NCBI RefSeq assembly: GCF_001913705.1
Contig: NZ_MKQD01000029.1
Location: forward strand, 29,867 to 93,866
DNA length: 64,000 nt
Direction: 5' to 3'
From: Thalassotalea sp. PP2-459
Lineage (GTDB): Bacteria; Pseudomonadota; Gammaproteobacteria; Enterobacterales; Alteromonadaceae
Both the position numbers and the translations under genes were made by a program. The number at the start of each line of letters is the position of its first letter. The stretch's first letter is position 1. The notes beneath the pieces are model-generated. The model did not search any database. It worked only from the letters and a program-made list of their open reading frames with translations, and was not told the DNA's origin. This document shows, in pieces, positions 39,418 through 49,678 of the stretch.

Positions 39418-39660
39418 ATGGACAGAGAGTTATTGTTAGAACGTAGACATTATCAACCAGAACATTCAATGTTGTGGGATAAACTGTCGCTTGCGCAAAA
39501 ATTTGCGGCGAGTAGTTTAACGCAGTTTGGCTACGATTTATCATTTATTCGAGCAAGTAATGCTGGTAGTTTAGCGGTGCTCATGTGTGATGGTAATGTT
39601 GCTACCATTTCAGACGAAGGTGAAATAGATACCTCTCCTGCAATTACTATCCGACCTTAA
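39418..39660 (+). CDS. small hypothetical protein
   Basis: An 80-residue cytoplasmic protein without recognised family. The sequence opens MDRELLLERRHYQPEHSMLWDKLSLAQKFAASSL and ends in a beta-rich tail with RASNAGSLAVLMCDGNVATISDEGEID. The start at 39418 is chosen because GGAAG lies 6 bases upstream; the frame is open 13 codons further. It is divergent from tesB and precedes a bidirectional terminator shared with the M16 cluster. The regular codon use suggests a real gene. Confidence 0.65.
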   Translation: MDRELLLERRHYQPEHSMLWDKLSLAQKFAASSLTQFGYDLSFIRASNAGSLAVLMCDGNVATISDEGEIDTSPAITIRP

Positions 39661-39733
39661 TCACGACTACTGTGATGAATGAAAGCTGCTGAACGTGGCT
39701 TTTTTTATGTCTATCCGTGTTGAAAGCTATAAA

Positions 39734-39759
39734 AAAGCCTGATGTTTCCATCAGGCTTT
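39734..39759. terminator. bidirectional terminator
   Basis: An 11-bp perfect stem AAAGCCTGATG / CATCAGGCTTT with a 4-base loop. On the minus strand six T residues follow, so it mainly ends the M16 peptidase transcript; it may also stop the small plus-strand gene. Confidence 0.8.
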
Positions 39760-39775
39760 AATAACAACTATTTAC

Positions 39776-42625
39776 TTATAATTCATGTTGTATTACTTGA
39801 TAACCAAGTGCTTCTAGTTGAGGTGTTAATGTGGCAGAATCTCCGACCACAACCATCAACATGTCTTGCAATTGTAAATGCTTTTTAGCAAGTGCATTGA
39901 TTTCATCAGCAGTAATATTTTCAACAATGTTAACGCGTTCTTGTACAAAATCTGGTGTTAAATCATGCTCCAAAATTTGTGCTAAGAAGCCCAATTTTGC
40001 TCTTGGCGTTTCATATTTTAGTGCATCTTTTTGGTTGATCGCATTACGCATAAAAGTTAATTCTTCACGAGTAATACCACTGGTAGCATAGCGCTCTATT
40101 TCTTTAACAAATTCAACAATAGATTTGTCTGTTGCATCAGCTCTGACTTCTGCACTTGCGGTGAAAAAGCCGGCTAATTTATTGGCACTAAAATAAGAAC
40201 GTGCACCATAAGTGTAGCCTTTATCTTCACGTAAGTTTAGATTAATACGACTATTAAATGCGCCACCTAAAGGGAAGTTCATTAAATAAGACTTGTAGTA
40301 TTCGCCGGTAATGTCTTCTGTAATTGAACGTTTACCAATGCGAATAGCAGACTGTGCTGCTTGGTCTTTATTCACTAAGTAGATCACACCAAGTTTGGTT
40401 TCGGGCTCTGGCAGCGTCAAATTTAATGACTCACCTTCACCTTGCCATTGAGTTAACACTGACAATGACTTACTCATCTGTACTTGGTTAAGATCAGTAA
40501 CAACAATTAATTCACTTTGTTTCGGTTTTACGTGTGTTTGGTAAAATGCTTTCACATCGTTCAACGTAATGTTCGATAAGGTATCTTCTGTTCCGCCAAT
40601 AGGCATCGCTGCAATGTTATCGGCATGCAGTAATTGACGATAAGCGCTTGATGCTAAATAGCCCGCATCTTTCTTACTATTGATGACACCTTGAATTGAA
40701 TTACTTTTATTGCGTTTAAATTCACTGCTAATAAATGCCGGCGCAGTTAGTTTTTCATTCACCAATTTCAGAGTGGCATCAATATTTTTGGTTAATGCAT
40801 TAATATGCACATTAATGTGTTGGTTACTCGGTGTGATATACACTGAAGCACCTAATTTTTCTAACGCGTTACTCATGTCTTCTGCGCTACGTTTAGTGGT
40901 CGATTCATTCAACATACTTGTAAGTAATGAAACAACACCTGCTTTATCTTTATCACTGTAGTAATGACCAGCAGGTATTTTTAATAAGATTGACGTAGTG
41001 GGGGTTTCTAAGCTTTGTGTACCCAATACTTTAATGCCGTTAGCTAATGTTGTGCGCCACATGTCAGGTACATTCACGGCTTTATTTGCACCCGCATTAG
41101 GGATCATACTACGGTCGAAGTTATCCGTTGCTTTACGAATTGCTAAGTCATCAGCAGAGGTAGCATCTGATGGCTTAATATCGCGAGCAGCTGGTGTAAA
41201 GTTATCATTTGCGGCAATGAGGTCTTTCTTACCTTTTGGCACTACGCTCATGATCACGGCATGTTGATCTTTAATATAGGTATGAAATACCCGCATAACA
41301 TCTTCTTTAGTAACGTTTGCATAACGAGAAATGTCTTGTTCAATATGATTAGGGTTTCCAGTAAAGGTTTCGTTTGCGGCAAGTTGACTAACCTTCCCTG
41401 CAACACTTTGTAAGCCGAAAATATAGTTAGCTTCCATATCGGCTTTTACTTTGATTAAGTCATCTTCTTGTACACCGCGCGCTTCAAATTCTGTTAAAGA
41501 ATCTCGGATAATTTTTTCTAAATCAGCTAAGTTCTTACCTGATGCAGGATGAGGTAATGCCAGTAAATTGAATGTACACGCTAACTCTGCACACGGATGA
41601 TTTACAGTCGCTTGAACAGCAATTTGATTTTTAACTAAGTTCTTATAAAGTAGAGATGTTTTACCGCCGCCAAGAATACTTGAAAGCACATCTAACGGGG
41701 CTTCATCTTCATGACGCACTGACACTGTAGGGTAAGACATATAAATCAATGGTAAATGTACATTATCTTCCATTGAAATATAGCGATCTTCATTAAGCGT
41801 TACTTTTTGTTTTTCAGGTGGTAATACTTCTGGACCGCTTGGAATGCTACCAAAATATTTTTTGATCAACGTTAGTGTTTGCGCAGGATCTATGTCACCA
41901 CCAATAGATAAAGTGGCATTATTAGGACCATACCAACGTAAAAAGAAGGCTTTTAAATCATTAACATTTACACGATTCAAATCTTCTAAATAGCCAATCA
42001 CAGGCCATGAATATGGATGTCCTGCTGGATACAATGCTTGTGAAACTCGTTCATATAAGCGTCCATATGGTCGGTTATCCACTCGTTGACCGCGTTCATT
42101 TTTTACAGTTTCACGCTGAACTTCAAACTTTTCTTGTGTAACAGCATCCACTAAAAAACCCATACGATCAGCTTCTAACCACAACATTTTTTCTAATTGA
42201 CTCGCTGGAACCGTCTGAAAATAGTTAGTGCGGTCTGTGTTTGTGGTGCCGTTCATCGTACCACCGGCTTCAGTGACTAATTTGAAATGTTGCTCATCAG
42301 CAACGTTTTCAGAGCCTTGGAACATCATATGTTCGAAAAAGTGTGCAAAGCCTGATTTACCAATTTCTTCACGACCTGAGCCAACATGATAAGTCACATC
42401 TACATGTACTAATGGATCAGAAGTATCTTGATGAAGAATAACGGTTAAACCGTTATCGAGTTCATATTTTTGATAAGGAATAACCGTTTTTCCTGGTTTC
42501 CCTGCTACTTGTTCAACAAAGTTAACACCGTCGATATTGGTGATTGCTTTGTCACTGTCTGGGCTACTTGTTTGCTGGCAGGCGGTAAGTGCTAGCATTA
42601 ATAGCGATATGGTCCATGTTTTCAA
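39776..42625 (-). CDS. M16C-type zinc metallopeptidase, lipoprotein
   Basis: A 949-residue two-lobed insulinase-family peptidase. It has a lipoprotein signal with lipobox LTAC (Cys16), then the inverted zinc motif HFFEH (about 97, in SGFAHFFEHMMFQGS) and the distal Glu region (EVQRETVKNERGQR). The C-terminal half has the R-Y-type substrate-binding motif region (GGAFNSRINLNLREDKGYTYGARSYF). It probably degrades peptides at the outer membrane or in the periplasm. It lies downstream of two further M16 genes on the same strand, with 18 bases between. Confidence 0.9.
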   Translation of the reverse strand: MKTWTISLLMLALTACQQTSSPDSDKAITNIDGVNFVEQVAGKPGKTVIPYQKYELDNGLTVILHQDTSDPLVHVDVTYHVGSGREEIGKSGFAHFFEHMMFQGSENVADEQHFKLVTEAGGTMNGTTNTDRTNYFQTVPASQLEKMLWLEADRMGFLVDAVTQEKFEVQRETVKNERGQRVDNRPYGRLYERVSQALYPAGHPYSWPVIGYLEDLNRVNVNDLKAFFLRWYGPNNATLSIGGDIDPAQTLTLIKKYFGSIPSGPEVLPPEKQKVTLNEDRYISMEDNVHLPLIYMSYPTVSVRHEDEAPLDVLSSILGGGKTSLLYKNLVKNQIAVQATVNHPCAELACTFNLLALPHPASGKNLADLEKIIRDSLTEFEARGVQEDDLIKVKADMEANYIFGLQSVAGKVSQLAANETFTGNPNHIEQDISRYANVTKEDVMRVFHTYIKDQHAVIMSVVPKGKKDLIAANDNFTPAARDIKPSDATSADDLAIRKATDNFDRSMIPNAGANKAVNVPDMWRTTLANGIKVLGTQSLETPTTSILLKIPAGHYYSDKDKAGVVSLLTSMLNESTTKRSAEDMSNALEKLGASVYITPSNQHINVHINALTKNIDATLKLVNEKLTAPAFISSEFKRNKSNSIQGVINSKKDAGYLASSAYRQLLHADNIAAMPIGGTEDTLSNITLNDVKAFYQTHVKPKQSELIVVTDLNQVQMSKSLSVLTQWQGEGESLNLTLPEPETKLGVIYLVNKDQAAQSAIRIGKRSITEDITGEYYKSYLMNFPLGGAFNSRINLNLREDKGYTYGARSYFSANKLAGFFTASAEVRADATDKSIVEFVKEIERYATSGITREELTFMRNAINQKDALKYETPRAKLGFLAQILEHDLTPDFVQERVNIVENITADEINALAKKHLQLQDMLMVVVGDSATLTPQLEALGYQVIQHEL

Positions 42626-42643
42626 ATGATATCTCCTGAATAC

Positions 42644-44035
42644 TTATTGGATGTTAAATCCACTTTCTTTAATGTCTGTTTCGGTAATCTTACCGTATTT
42701 TGCTAATGCAGTTCTAATTTGTTCAGCTTTACCTATGACTACAAATTGTAAGTTTTCTTTAGGGAAATATGAATTAATTAGTTGTTGAGATTTTTCTATC
42801 GTTAAGGAATCAACTTGTTGCTCAAAGGTATTAATATAGCTTTCATCGAATCCATAGCCATACATATTAGCTAATAGGTCAGCTAATTGACTGGCCGTTT
42901 CAAATTTTGGTGGAAATTGACCTTTAACGTATGCTTTAGCAGAAGTTAGAGTGGCTGAGTCAATACCTTGTTGCCATAAGCGTTGATAGGTTTTTAACGC
43001 TAGGTCAATGGCTTCAATGGTTGTTTCTGTTTTCGTGAAAGTAGATATGGTGAACGTACCGTCATGACTATATGACGTAAAGCGACTTCTCGCACCATAA
43101 GTTAGGCCGGCGTTAACACGTAGTTCATCATTTAACCAAGAGGTAAATCGTCCGCCTAAAATAGTATTAATGACTGAAAGGCCGACGATATCTGGATTAT
43201 TTCTGGCGATACCTTTACCACCAATTAAAAAAGTTGACTCACGAGCATCTCCTTTATTGACGAGTAAGACTTGTGGTGAACTAGCATGGGGGGTTTTCTT
43301 AATGTCTTGTTGTTGTAAAGCTGGGTTAGCACTAGACCATGATGAGAATAACTTTTTTATTTTCTCTTTCATTACGTTAGTTTCAAAGTCACCGACAACA
43401 ATAATTGCAGCGTTGTTGGCTGTATACCACTTACTATGATGCTGTTGAATCAAGGGAAGGCTGATCGACTTAATACTTTCTTGATCACCACTAGTTACGG
43501 CACCATAACCGTTTTGACCAAAAATAAGACGGTTGAAGTATTGGTTGATGACAGATCGAGGGCTTTCTTTTCTTTGGGTTAACTGTAAAGCATGTCGACT
43601 TTTATGCTTGTTGAACTCTGTTTCGTCAAAACGAGGAAAAAGCACAGCATCACGTAAAATGTTCATGATGTTATCGGTGTCTTTTACCGCAAAAGATGCA
43701 CCAATGGTTGAAAACTCTAAATTCGCCGTGCTATACAATTCTGCACCAACAAAATCTATTTGTTGATCTAATTGTGTTTTAGAAAGATGTTTTGTTCCTA
43801 ATAACAGGTTTTGAGCGGTAAGATAGCTAAGCCCTGCGTTGTTAGCATCATCAATAGCGCCAACATTAACAACGATATTAACATCAATTAATGGCACTTC
43901 ATGTTGTTCCATTAAAATGACCGTTAAACCATTTTGTAAGGTAACTTTTTCATAGCTAGGCAAGGTGTATCCTGCTGTTGCTATTTGGCTAATAAGGGTG
44001 AAACAAATGGCCAATAGGGCGTTATAAATCTTCAT
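42644..44035 (-). CDS. M16 peptidase-like protein lacking the zinc motif
   Basis: 463 residues after an N-terminal signal peptide (1-21, ATA). Where the HXXEH motif should be, the sequence reads AGLSYLTAQNLLLGT, so zinc ligands and catalytic Glu are absent. The substrate-side motif GGRFTSWLNDELRVNAGLTYGARSRF is kept. This is the usual regulatory half of heterodimeric M16B enzymes, paired with the active gene just upstream. The start at 44035 follows an AGGAGG ribosome site, and the gene overlaps the end of the upstream one by 14 bases; an open frame to 44116 is not used. Confidence 0.88.
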   Translation of the reverse strand: MKIYNALLAICFTLISQIATAGYTLPSYEKVTLQNGLTVILMEQHEVPLIDVNIVVNVGAIDDANNAGLSYLTAQNLLLGTKHLSKTQLDQQIDFVGAELYSTANLEFSTIGASFAVKDTDNIMNILRDAVLFPRFDETEFNKHKSRHALQLTQRKESPRSVINQYFNRLIFGQNGYGAVTSGDQESIKSISLPLIQQHHSKWYTANNAAIIVVGDFETNVMKEKIKKLFSSWSSANPALQQQDIKKTPHASSPQVLLVNKGDARESTFLIGGKGIARNNPDIVGLSVINTILGGRFTSWLNDELRVNAGLTYGARSRFTSYSHDGTFTISTFTKTETTIEAIDLALKTYQRLWQQGIDSATLTSAKAYVKGQFPPKFETASQLADLLANMYGYGFDESYINTFEQQVDSLTIEKSQQLINSYFPKENLQFVVIGKAEQIRTALAKYGKITETDIKESGFNIQ

Positions 44036-45359
44036 TACTTGAATCCTCCTGTGAAGATAATACGCCAACAGTACGATTGGCTTTACGTAAGTATTTTTTG
44101 GCAACACGTTGTACATCGTTTACGGTTACTTTTTCATAGTCTTGCGGTGCTGAAAATAACTTCTTGTAATCACCGAAGTACATTTGGAAGCTTCCAATCG
44201 TATTTGCCTTACCATTAATGGTCGACATTTCACGATAAAAATTTACCAGTTTTGTGTTTTTCACTTTTTGTAACTCTTTTGCTGTAATACCCTCACGCAT
44301 GACGGAGTTTATTTCGGCAATCACAGACTTTTCCAGCGCCTCAGCACTAATGTCTTTGGCGGCAACGGCGTAAATATAAAAAAGGTTTGGATCGATTGAT
44401 TGTGGCATATAGGTAAAAATAGAACTCGCAATTTGTTTGTCGTTAATTAACGATTTTTGTAATCTTGAACTATCCCCTATCGACAATACGTCACTTAAAA
44501 TATCGAGTGCGTAATAATCTTCATGTTGGGTTTCTGGTACGTGAAAAGCCATTAAAATATTGGGGGTAGTGACTGAGGCTTTGTGTAAATAGGCACGTCT
44601 TTCCCCTTTTTGCTCCGGTTCTACCGTATGCACTTTTCTCGGAGGTTCTTGGGCAGGAATAGGTTCAAAATACTGTTTTGCAAGAGATTTCACTTTGGCG
44701 ACTGTTACATCTCCGGCGATCACAACCACAGCATTATTTGGTGCATAATAGGTTTTATGGAAACGTTTTAAGTCTTCTAAACGCCAATTGTCGATATCTG
44801 ATTGATGACCGATCACCGACCAACTATAAGGGTGAGCGCGGAATGCTGCATTTTTTACTTCTTCTGAAATTGCGCGAAAATTAGAGTTTTCTAACCCTGT
44901 ACTACGTTCAGAAGTAACAACACCACGTTCACTTTCGACCATCTCTTTATCGATGGATAAATTTGCAATGCGATCAGCTTCTAGATCAAACATGGTTTCA
45001 AGAGATGAAGCAGGGAACCAATCGGTATAAACGGTTAAATTCTCAGTCGTATAAGCGTTATTACTACCACCCGCAGCTTCCATTGTTCGGTCAAACATTT
45101 TGGGGCCGTAATTCTTCGAGCCATTAAACATCATATGCTCAAAAAAGTGTGATAAACCGGTAATTCCTGGGTATTCATTTCGCGAACCGACCTTCCAGAA
45201 TAAATACATGTTTGCATTAGGGATTGAATGATCTTCAAGTACTAAAAATTGCATGCCATTTTTTAACGTAAAGGTGTGAATGTCTTCAACATTGGTGGCA
45301 AATGATATTTTTGCCATCAGAAGAGCGCACACTAATGCAAAGGCTTTAACGAACCTCAT
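44022..45359 (-). CDS. M16 zinc metallopeptidase, catalytic subunit
   Basis: A 445-residue exported peptidase (signal peptide 1-21). The inverted zinc motif is intact in GLSHFFEHMMFNGSKNYG, with the third ligand Glu in ESERGVVTSERS. The C-terminal half is shorter than in the M16C gene. It overlaps the motif-less M16 gene by 14 bases, strongly suggesting stoichiometric synthesis of an active/inactive heterodimer of the type known for M16B peptidases. It is the first gene of the three-gene operon; a promoter is expected in the 305-base gap upstream. Confidence 0.9.
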   Translation of the reverse strand: MRFVKAFALVCALLMAKISFATNVEDIHTFTLKNGMQFLVLEDHSIPNANMYLFWKVGSRNEYPGITGLSHFFEHMMFNGSKNYGPKMFDRTMEAAGGSNNAYTTENLTVYTDWFPASSLETMFDLEADRIANLSIDKEMVESERGVVTSERSTGLENSNFRAISEEVKNAAFRAHPYSWSVIGHQSDIDNWRLEDLKRFHKTYYAPNNAVVVIAGDVTVAKVKSLAKQYFEPIPAQEPPRKVHTVEPEQKGERRAYLHKASVTTPNILMAFHVPETQHEDYYALDILSDVLSIGDSSRLQKSLINDKQIASSIFTYMPQSIDPNLFYIYAVAAKDISAEALEKSVIAEINSVMREGITAKELQKVKNTKLVNFYREMSTINGKANTIGSFQMYFGDYKKLFSAPQDYEKVTVNDVQRVAKKYLRKANRTVGVLSSQEDSSNEDL

Positions 45360-45664
45360 ATTTTTTCTCCGTTGAGTGTAGTGCGTGGTTGTTAACTATT
45401 TTATTTTAGTTTTTATTGAGTATTGGTGAGTATATACCAAAAGCAAAAATAGCTTCTTCCTTGTTGACAGCCAAGCTAACAGGGTGTTGTATCCACTCGA
45501 TTAAGCGTGACTGCACTTTGTACAAGGGGTTTTTTACCAACACTCTGATAAGTACATAGAATTGTATAGCACAAAGTTAGAATATAACAAAATATTAACA
45601 TGTGTTTCTGTGATTTAAGATATATTACGTTGAAAATATCGAATTATGCGGTAAATCACCGTTT
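45360..45664. other. intergenic region before the M16 operon
   Basis: A 305-base gap. I saw no RNA gene, hairpin terminator or open reading frame of note. It must carry the promoter of the M16 operon (minus strand) and the downstream end of the TPR gene region's transcript, but no single promoter stands out. Confidence 0.5.
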
Positions 45665-47068
45665 TTATGCTGATCTTTTAATGCGAATAATCATCCATAC
45701 TGCAGCGAGCAACAATAGACTAATCAATATCAGACTAAACCATAACCAGTGCATCACTGATTGTTGAGAGAGTAATTTGTTCGTCATGGTAGATTTTAGT
45801 GATTGATGTAGGTTTTCTCGTTCTTGGATAATGGCTTTAAAGTTTTTTTCTTGCTCGCTAAAGTCATGCTCTCTATCGTGTTTAGCTTTTATTAATACTG
45901 CTTCATACCTTTTTGTTAACCACTTATTTGCCGTTTCATGGTCATTAATGGTGGTATAGGCCTCTGTATAGGCAGTGTACACATCAAGCAATGTACTTTT
46001 CATACCTTCTTGCTTAGTTAATTGATGTGCCCGTTCAATCATGTCAATGCCATGTTGTATATCATTAAGGTGTATTGTAGCTAGGCCTTGATTGAGTAAA
46101 CAAATAGCGACTAAATTGAGCTGATTGATTTGCTCGGCAATTTCAATACAGCGCTTTGCCCGTTCAATGGCGAGTTGATAATTTTGGTATCTTAAAAAGT
46201 AATCTGAAATATTGGCGTATACAGATGCTTGTATTTCAAGGTCATTTGCTTGTAATGCGTACTCTTGTGCTTTCAGGTAAGCAGTTAATTCTTCGTCTTT
46301 CTTACCTAAATAAGCTAACGCAATCGCCCTATTAATGTAGTTAGCTGCAACCAAACTAGTTGGTGCTTGAGGCATTAATGACAAAGTTGAGATAGCGTTA
46401 TCTGACATTATTAATGCTTGTGCATATTCAAAACGATCTAAGTATAAGGTCACTTGATTAGTATAAATGGTAACAACCTTATCTAAGTTACCAACCTGCT
46501 GAAAGAAGTTGTGTGCCTTAATGTAGTCTTGTAGTGCTTCGCCACTTTTAGATAACTTGCTGTATGAAACGCCACGCGTTATTCGGGCACTTGCTTCAAT
46601 AAATAGATAATTAATACTTGCGGCTAAATCTATTGCTTGGGTTGAATATTGTGCTGCCTGCAGGTACTTGCCTTGGCGCATATTATTTAATGCTAAGCGT
46701 TCGTAGTAAATACTAAGTATCCATTGCTCATCATGTCGATTGGCAAATAACTTGAGCGTTTTTATTAAAGCATTGGCTGATAAATAGTCATTACTTGCTT
46801 GTTTAATGGCGATTTTTGCCAATAGATGTGCTATTTGTAGTGGTAATTCTAATTGCTCAATTTCACTGGTATCAAGTGATTTGTATTGCTGTTGTGCTGT
46901 TGATAAATCGTTGCGGGCTTGCTGTGCAATATTGAGTAGTTGGGTGGCTAACGGGTTAGCACTGACTTGGGCAAAAGGGTCAAATGTATCAGGTGCCTCG
47001 TTTGATAATACATTGATGCTAGCTATAGTTAAATAAATGAAAATTATATATTTTAGTATTATCTTCAC
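45665..47068 (-). CDS. TPR-repeat protein with C-terminal membrane anchor
   Basis: A 467-residue protein with a signal peptide (1-22), at least six TPR-like helix pairs (about 80-370, for example YLQAAQYSTQAIDLAASI and NYQLAIERAKRCIEIAEQI), a coiled coil (about 385-430) and a C-terminal transmembrane helix (WLWFSLILISLLLLAAVWMII) with a short cytoplasmic tail RIKRSA. The bulk should be periplasmic. No catalytic domain follows the helix; many relatives carry a GGDEF or kinase domain there, so it may be a truncated relative of such sensors (inference). It lies downstream of the membrane regulator gene. Confidence 0.75.
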   Translation of the reverse strand: MKIILKYIIFIYLTIASINVLSNEAPDTFDPFAQVSANPLATQLLNIAQQARNDLSTAQQQYKSLDTSEIEQLELPLQIAHLLAKIAIKQASNDYLSANALIKTLKLFANRHDEQWILSIYYERLALNNMRQGKYLQAAQYSTQAIDLAASINYLFIEASARITRGVSYSKLSKSGEALQDYIKAHNFFQQVGNLDKVVTIYTNQVTLYLDRFEYAQALIMSDNAISTLSLMPQAPTSLVAANYINRAIALAYLGKKDEELTAYLKAQEYALQANDLEIQASVYANISDYFLRYQNYQLAIERAKRCIEIAEQINQLNLVAICLLNQGLATIHLNDIQHGIDMIERAHQLTKQEGMKSTLLDVYTAYTEAYTTINDHETANKWLTKRYEAVLIKAKHDREHDFSEQEKNFKAIIQERENLHQSLKSTMTNKLLSQQSVMHWLWFSLILISLLLLAAVWMIIRIKRSA

Positions 47069-47120
47069 CCTATCACCCGGTTAGTTTCTACTGCGCATTT
47101 AATACCATCATACAATTGAA

Positions 47121-47153
47121 ACCGCTTACATGGAAGTGATGCATGTAAGCGGT
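47121..47153. terminator. 12-bp hairpin between the regulator and TPR genes
   Basis: A perfect 12-bp inverted repeat ACCGCTTACATG / CATGTAAGCGGT with a 9-base loop. It lies 10 bases past the regulator stop. The T run is better on the plus strand, so on the minus strand it may only attenuate read-through into the TPR gene. Confidence 0.6.
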
Positions 47154-47162
47154 AGTTTTTCA

Positions 47163-49379
47163 TCATTCATCATTAAGTAGCGACTTCTGCCATGTAATAC
47201 GTTTAATTTGTGATGGGGCATTGTTATATTTTGCTGCGATTGCACTGTGATTGCTTTCCATTTTAATACCAGATGTTCTAAATGGAATAGTCATGCTTGA
47301 GACTTCACTGGAATCAAGCGTCATTTTATATAAGTTATTGCTATCTAAGCTGTATAACGCTTCCGCTGTAAGAGAAACTGAGCACCAACAATGCGCGATG
47401 GGAATGGCTATTTTGTGTTTTGTTTGGCCACTTAAATGATGTAAATGGTTGTCATTGATATAGTACAATTGGTGTTGCTGATTTTTGAGCAACATTCTAC
47501 CGCCATTTTGTGTTAATTGATGTTGAGCATTAGTGGTTAAATTTGTTGACCAAATTTGTCTCATGCCATCATGTTCCATATCATAATAAATTTTTTGCTG
47601 ATCTTCTTGCCATTGATAGCTGCCAATAGGACCGTGAATTGGCATTTCAACTTTCTTAATAGCGTTAGTTTTTACGTTAAATATTTCTAAGTGTTTGCCA
47701 CGTAAATATAACAGCTGCTCTCGATCTGGCGATAACACTAATGAGCCTATTTTTTTTGGATTTTGCTGGGGAAATGCTGAAATTTGTTTAACTTGCTGTG
47801 CTTGTTTACGCCAAATTTGCAAATTACCGGTACGGCTAGAAATGAAATAACGCGATTTTTCGTTATCGAGATGTGTCGTTGCATAGTAATTCATTGAGTC
47901 AGATTTCACTAATGAGGTTACTTCTACCGTGTTTTGCTTGTTAAACAGTGCCGCAATATTAACTATCTCTAAATTTTGACCAGTTGCCATTGCAAGCAAT
48001 ATATTCGATGTATCTTCGACGGCTAAACCTACCACCCAGTTCTTTATATTTATTGGATATGAACTAACTTTATCTCCAGATAAGTTAAAAATGGTAAGAT
48101 CTTGAATGATTTGTATCGCAATGTGTTGACTATCAGGAAACCAATCAAACACAAGCGGCGCACCCGCATGCGGTATTTGATAAAGTTTTTTATTATCCCT
48201 AGTGATTAAGTCCATTATATGTACAGATAATGGCTGGTCACGCTGATGTCGTTGATAAAGTATTTTTTTATTATCCGGTGACAGTTTAAGCTTAGTGACA
48301 CCAAATTGAGTGTCACCTGACGGAATAAGCAAGGTAGACTTCTTTGTTTTAACATCGAAAACAACTACCTGACCACCTTGTTTAACTTGGTCAAGCTCAA
48401 TGAGGTATAACTTCTTGCCATTTGATGCTAAATGAGCACCACCGTATAACTCTTTTTCACATGTTTTTAGTTTGGTGACGGGTGGATTATCAACAAAGTC
48501 AGTGAGATCAAACAAGCCGATAAAACACTCGTCTTTATAATTAGTAACCTCGGCAAGTACCTTGTGGGCTCCATGCTGCCAAGAAATAGACGTTACATCA
48601 AAGTCTTTGTAAATCAATTGTACTTCTTTTAAATCACCTTTACGTTTTACGAAGCTGTTTATGTTTGGTTCGGCTCTATTGTTGTATGCAAACAATAAGT
48701 TATCTGAAGATACAATAGGCCTAAGCTCTTGGCCTGAATTCCACGTAACCCCTTGTATAGTATGTGATTCAGATGATTTTTTGATGGGTTCATTAGACAA
48801 TTCTGAGCTCACGTTTGCTTGCTTTACGTGATTATTTTTATTGGTTTTAATGGTGGATGTGGTTTGAAAGTAAGTAAGTATATGATAACCGACAATAATT
48901 AACACAAGCGATATCAATGCAAAAAACATGAAACGATAGTGTTTATATTTAAAGCGGTTACTTTGCTGAATAACATTCGCTGACAAATTATCGGTAGTAT
49001 GTAGGTGCTCACTATTTTTCTCATTACTGATATCATCATTGTTGGATGAAGTATCATCAGCCATTGGAATCGCAACAACCTCTACCGTAATGCTGTAGCC
49101 TTTACGGTAATGTGTTTTGATTAACGGTGCTGCATTTTCTGGGTGTGATAACTTTTTCCTTAGCTCTGACATTGCACGATTGATAGCGTTATCGTCAACG
49201 AATGTTTGTTGCCACACATGTTCAACTAGCTCTTGTCGAGAAATGATTCTATCTTGATTGTTGACAAAGTAATCTAACAACTTAAATAAAATAGGTTCTA
49301 ACTCGATATCACCTGTTGAATCTGAGCAAAGAATGCACTTTTGAGGAACGAATAACCAAGGGCCTATTTGAAAATTCAT
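47163..49379 (-). CDS. membrane-bound winged-helix regulator with beta-propeller sensor
   Basis: About 738 residues. A cytoplasmic OmpR/PhoB-type winged helix (8-100; ISRQELVEHVWQQTFVDDNAINRAMSELRKKL) leads through a Ser/Asn-rich linker to one transmembrane helix (about 150-170). The periplasmic domain is a TolB/WD40-like beta propeller (about 215-735; repeats such as LSPDNKKILYQRHQRD and LSPDREQLLYLRG). The layout is CadC-like: a one-component signal-transducing activator. The ATG at 49379 is used; the frame opens with a GTG at 49385. It is divergent from a small secreted protein, with tandem GATAAGGTTT repeats between. The ligand is unknown. Confidence 0.85.
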   Translation of the reverse strand: MNFQIGPWLFVPQKCILCSDSTGDIELEPILFKLLDYFVNNQDRIISRQELVEHVWQQTFVDDNAINRAMSELRKKLSHPENAAPLIKTHYRKGYSITVEVVAIPMADDTSSNNDDISNEKNSEHLHTTDNLSANVIQQSNRFKYKHYRFMFFALISLVLIIVGYHILTYFQTTSTIKTNKNNHVKQANVSSELSNEPIKKSSESHTIQGVTWNSGQELRPIVSSDNLLFAYNNRAEPNINSFVKRKGDLKEVQLIYKDFDVTSISWQHGAHKVLAEVTNYKDECFIGLFDLTDFVDNPPVTKLKTCEKELYGGAHLASNGKKLYLIELDQVKQGGQVVVFDVKTKKSTLLIPSGDTQFGVTKLKLSPDNKKILYQRHQRDQPLSVHIMDLITRDNKKLYQIPHAGAPLVFDWFPDSQHIAIQIIQDLTIFNLSGDKVSSYPINIKNWVVGLAVEDTSNILLAMATGQNLEIVNIAALFNKQNTVEVTSLVKSDSMNYYATTHLDNEKSRYFISSRTGNLQIWRKQAQQVKQISAFPQQNPKKIGSLVLSPDREQLLYLRGKHLEIFNVKTNAIKKVEMPIHGPIGSYQWQEDQQKIYYDMEHDGMRQIWSTNLTTNAQHQLTQNGGRMLLKNQQHQLYYINDNHLHHLSGQTKHKIAIPIAHCWCSVSLTAEALYSLDSNNLYKMTLDSSEVSSMTIPFRTSGIKMESNHSAIAAKYNNAPSQIKRITWQKSLLNDE

Positions 49380-49492
49380 TGTCACGGCTTAAATAGTGAG
49401 AATTACCGAGAAATGTAACATATTTTTCACAATGAAAAAATAGTATAATAAAATTAAAGGGTTAAAGAAAAATATTCATTTAAAAAGCGCAA

Positions 49493-49513
49493 GATAAGGT
49501 TTTGATAAGGTTT
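49493..49513 (+). promoter_or_regulatory. tandem direct repeat GATAAGGTTT, 11-bp period
   Basis: Two exact copies, 49493-49502 and 49504-49513, one helical turn apart, in the 299-base gap between the winged-helix regulator and the divergent secreted-protein gene. OmpR/PhoB-type winged helices bind such head-to-tail repeats, so this is the best candidate for its operator (inference). Confidence 0.45.
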
Positions 49514-49678
49514 CTATAAAAATTAAATAGTACTTATAAAACAGTCACCTATGAATTCTAAAGCTTATGGGTAAATTGATATGGCTTTGATAAGAGACAC
49601 AGAGCGATTCCTACCGTAATCTTGTTTCCATCAACGAGCAATCGTAAACGTATCATTAGCAATTGAAGGAATACACAG

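Noticed and set aside
39831..41267. Several open frames antisense to the M16C gene
   Set aside because: They are shadows of a gene with clear family motifs and show no ribosome sites or family features.
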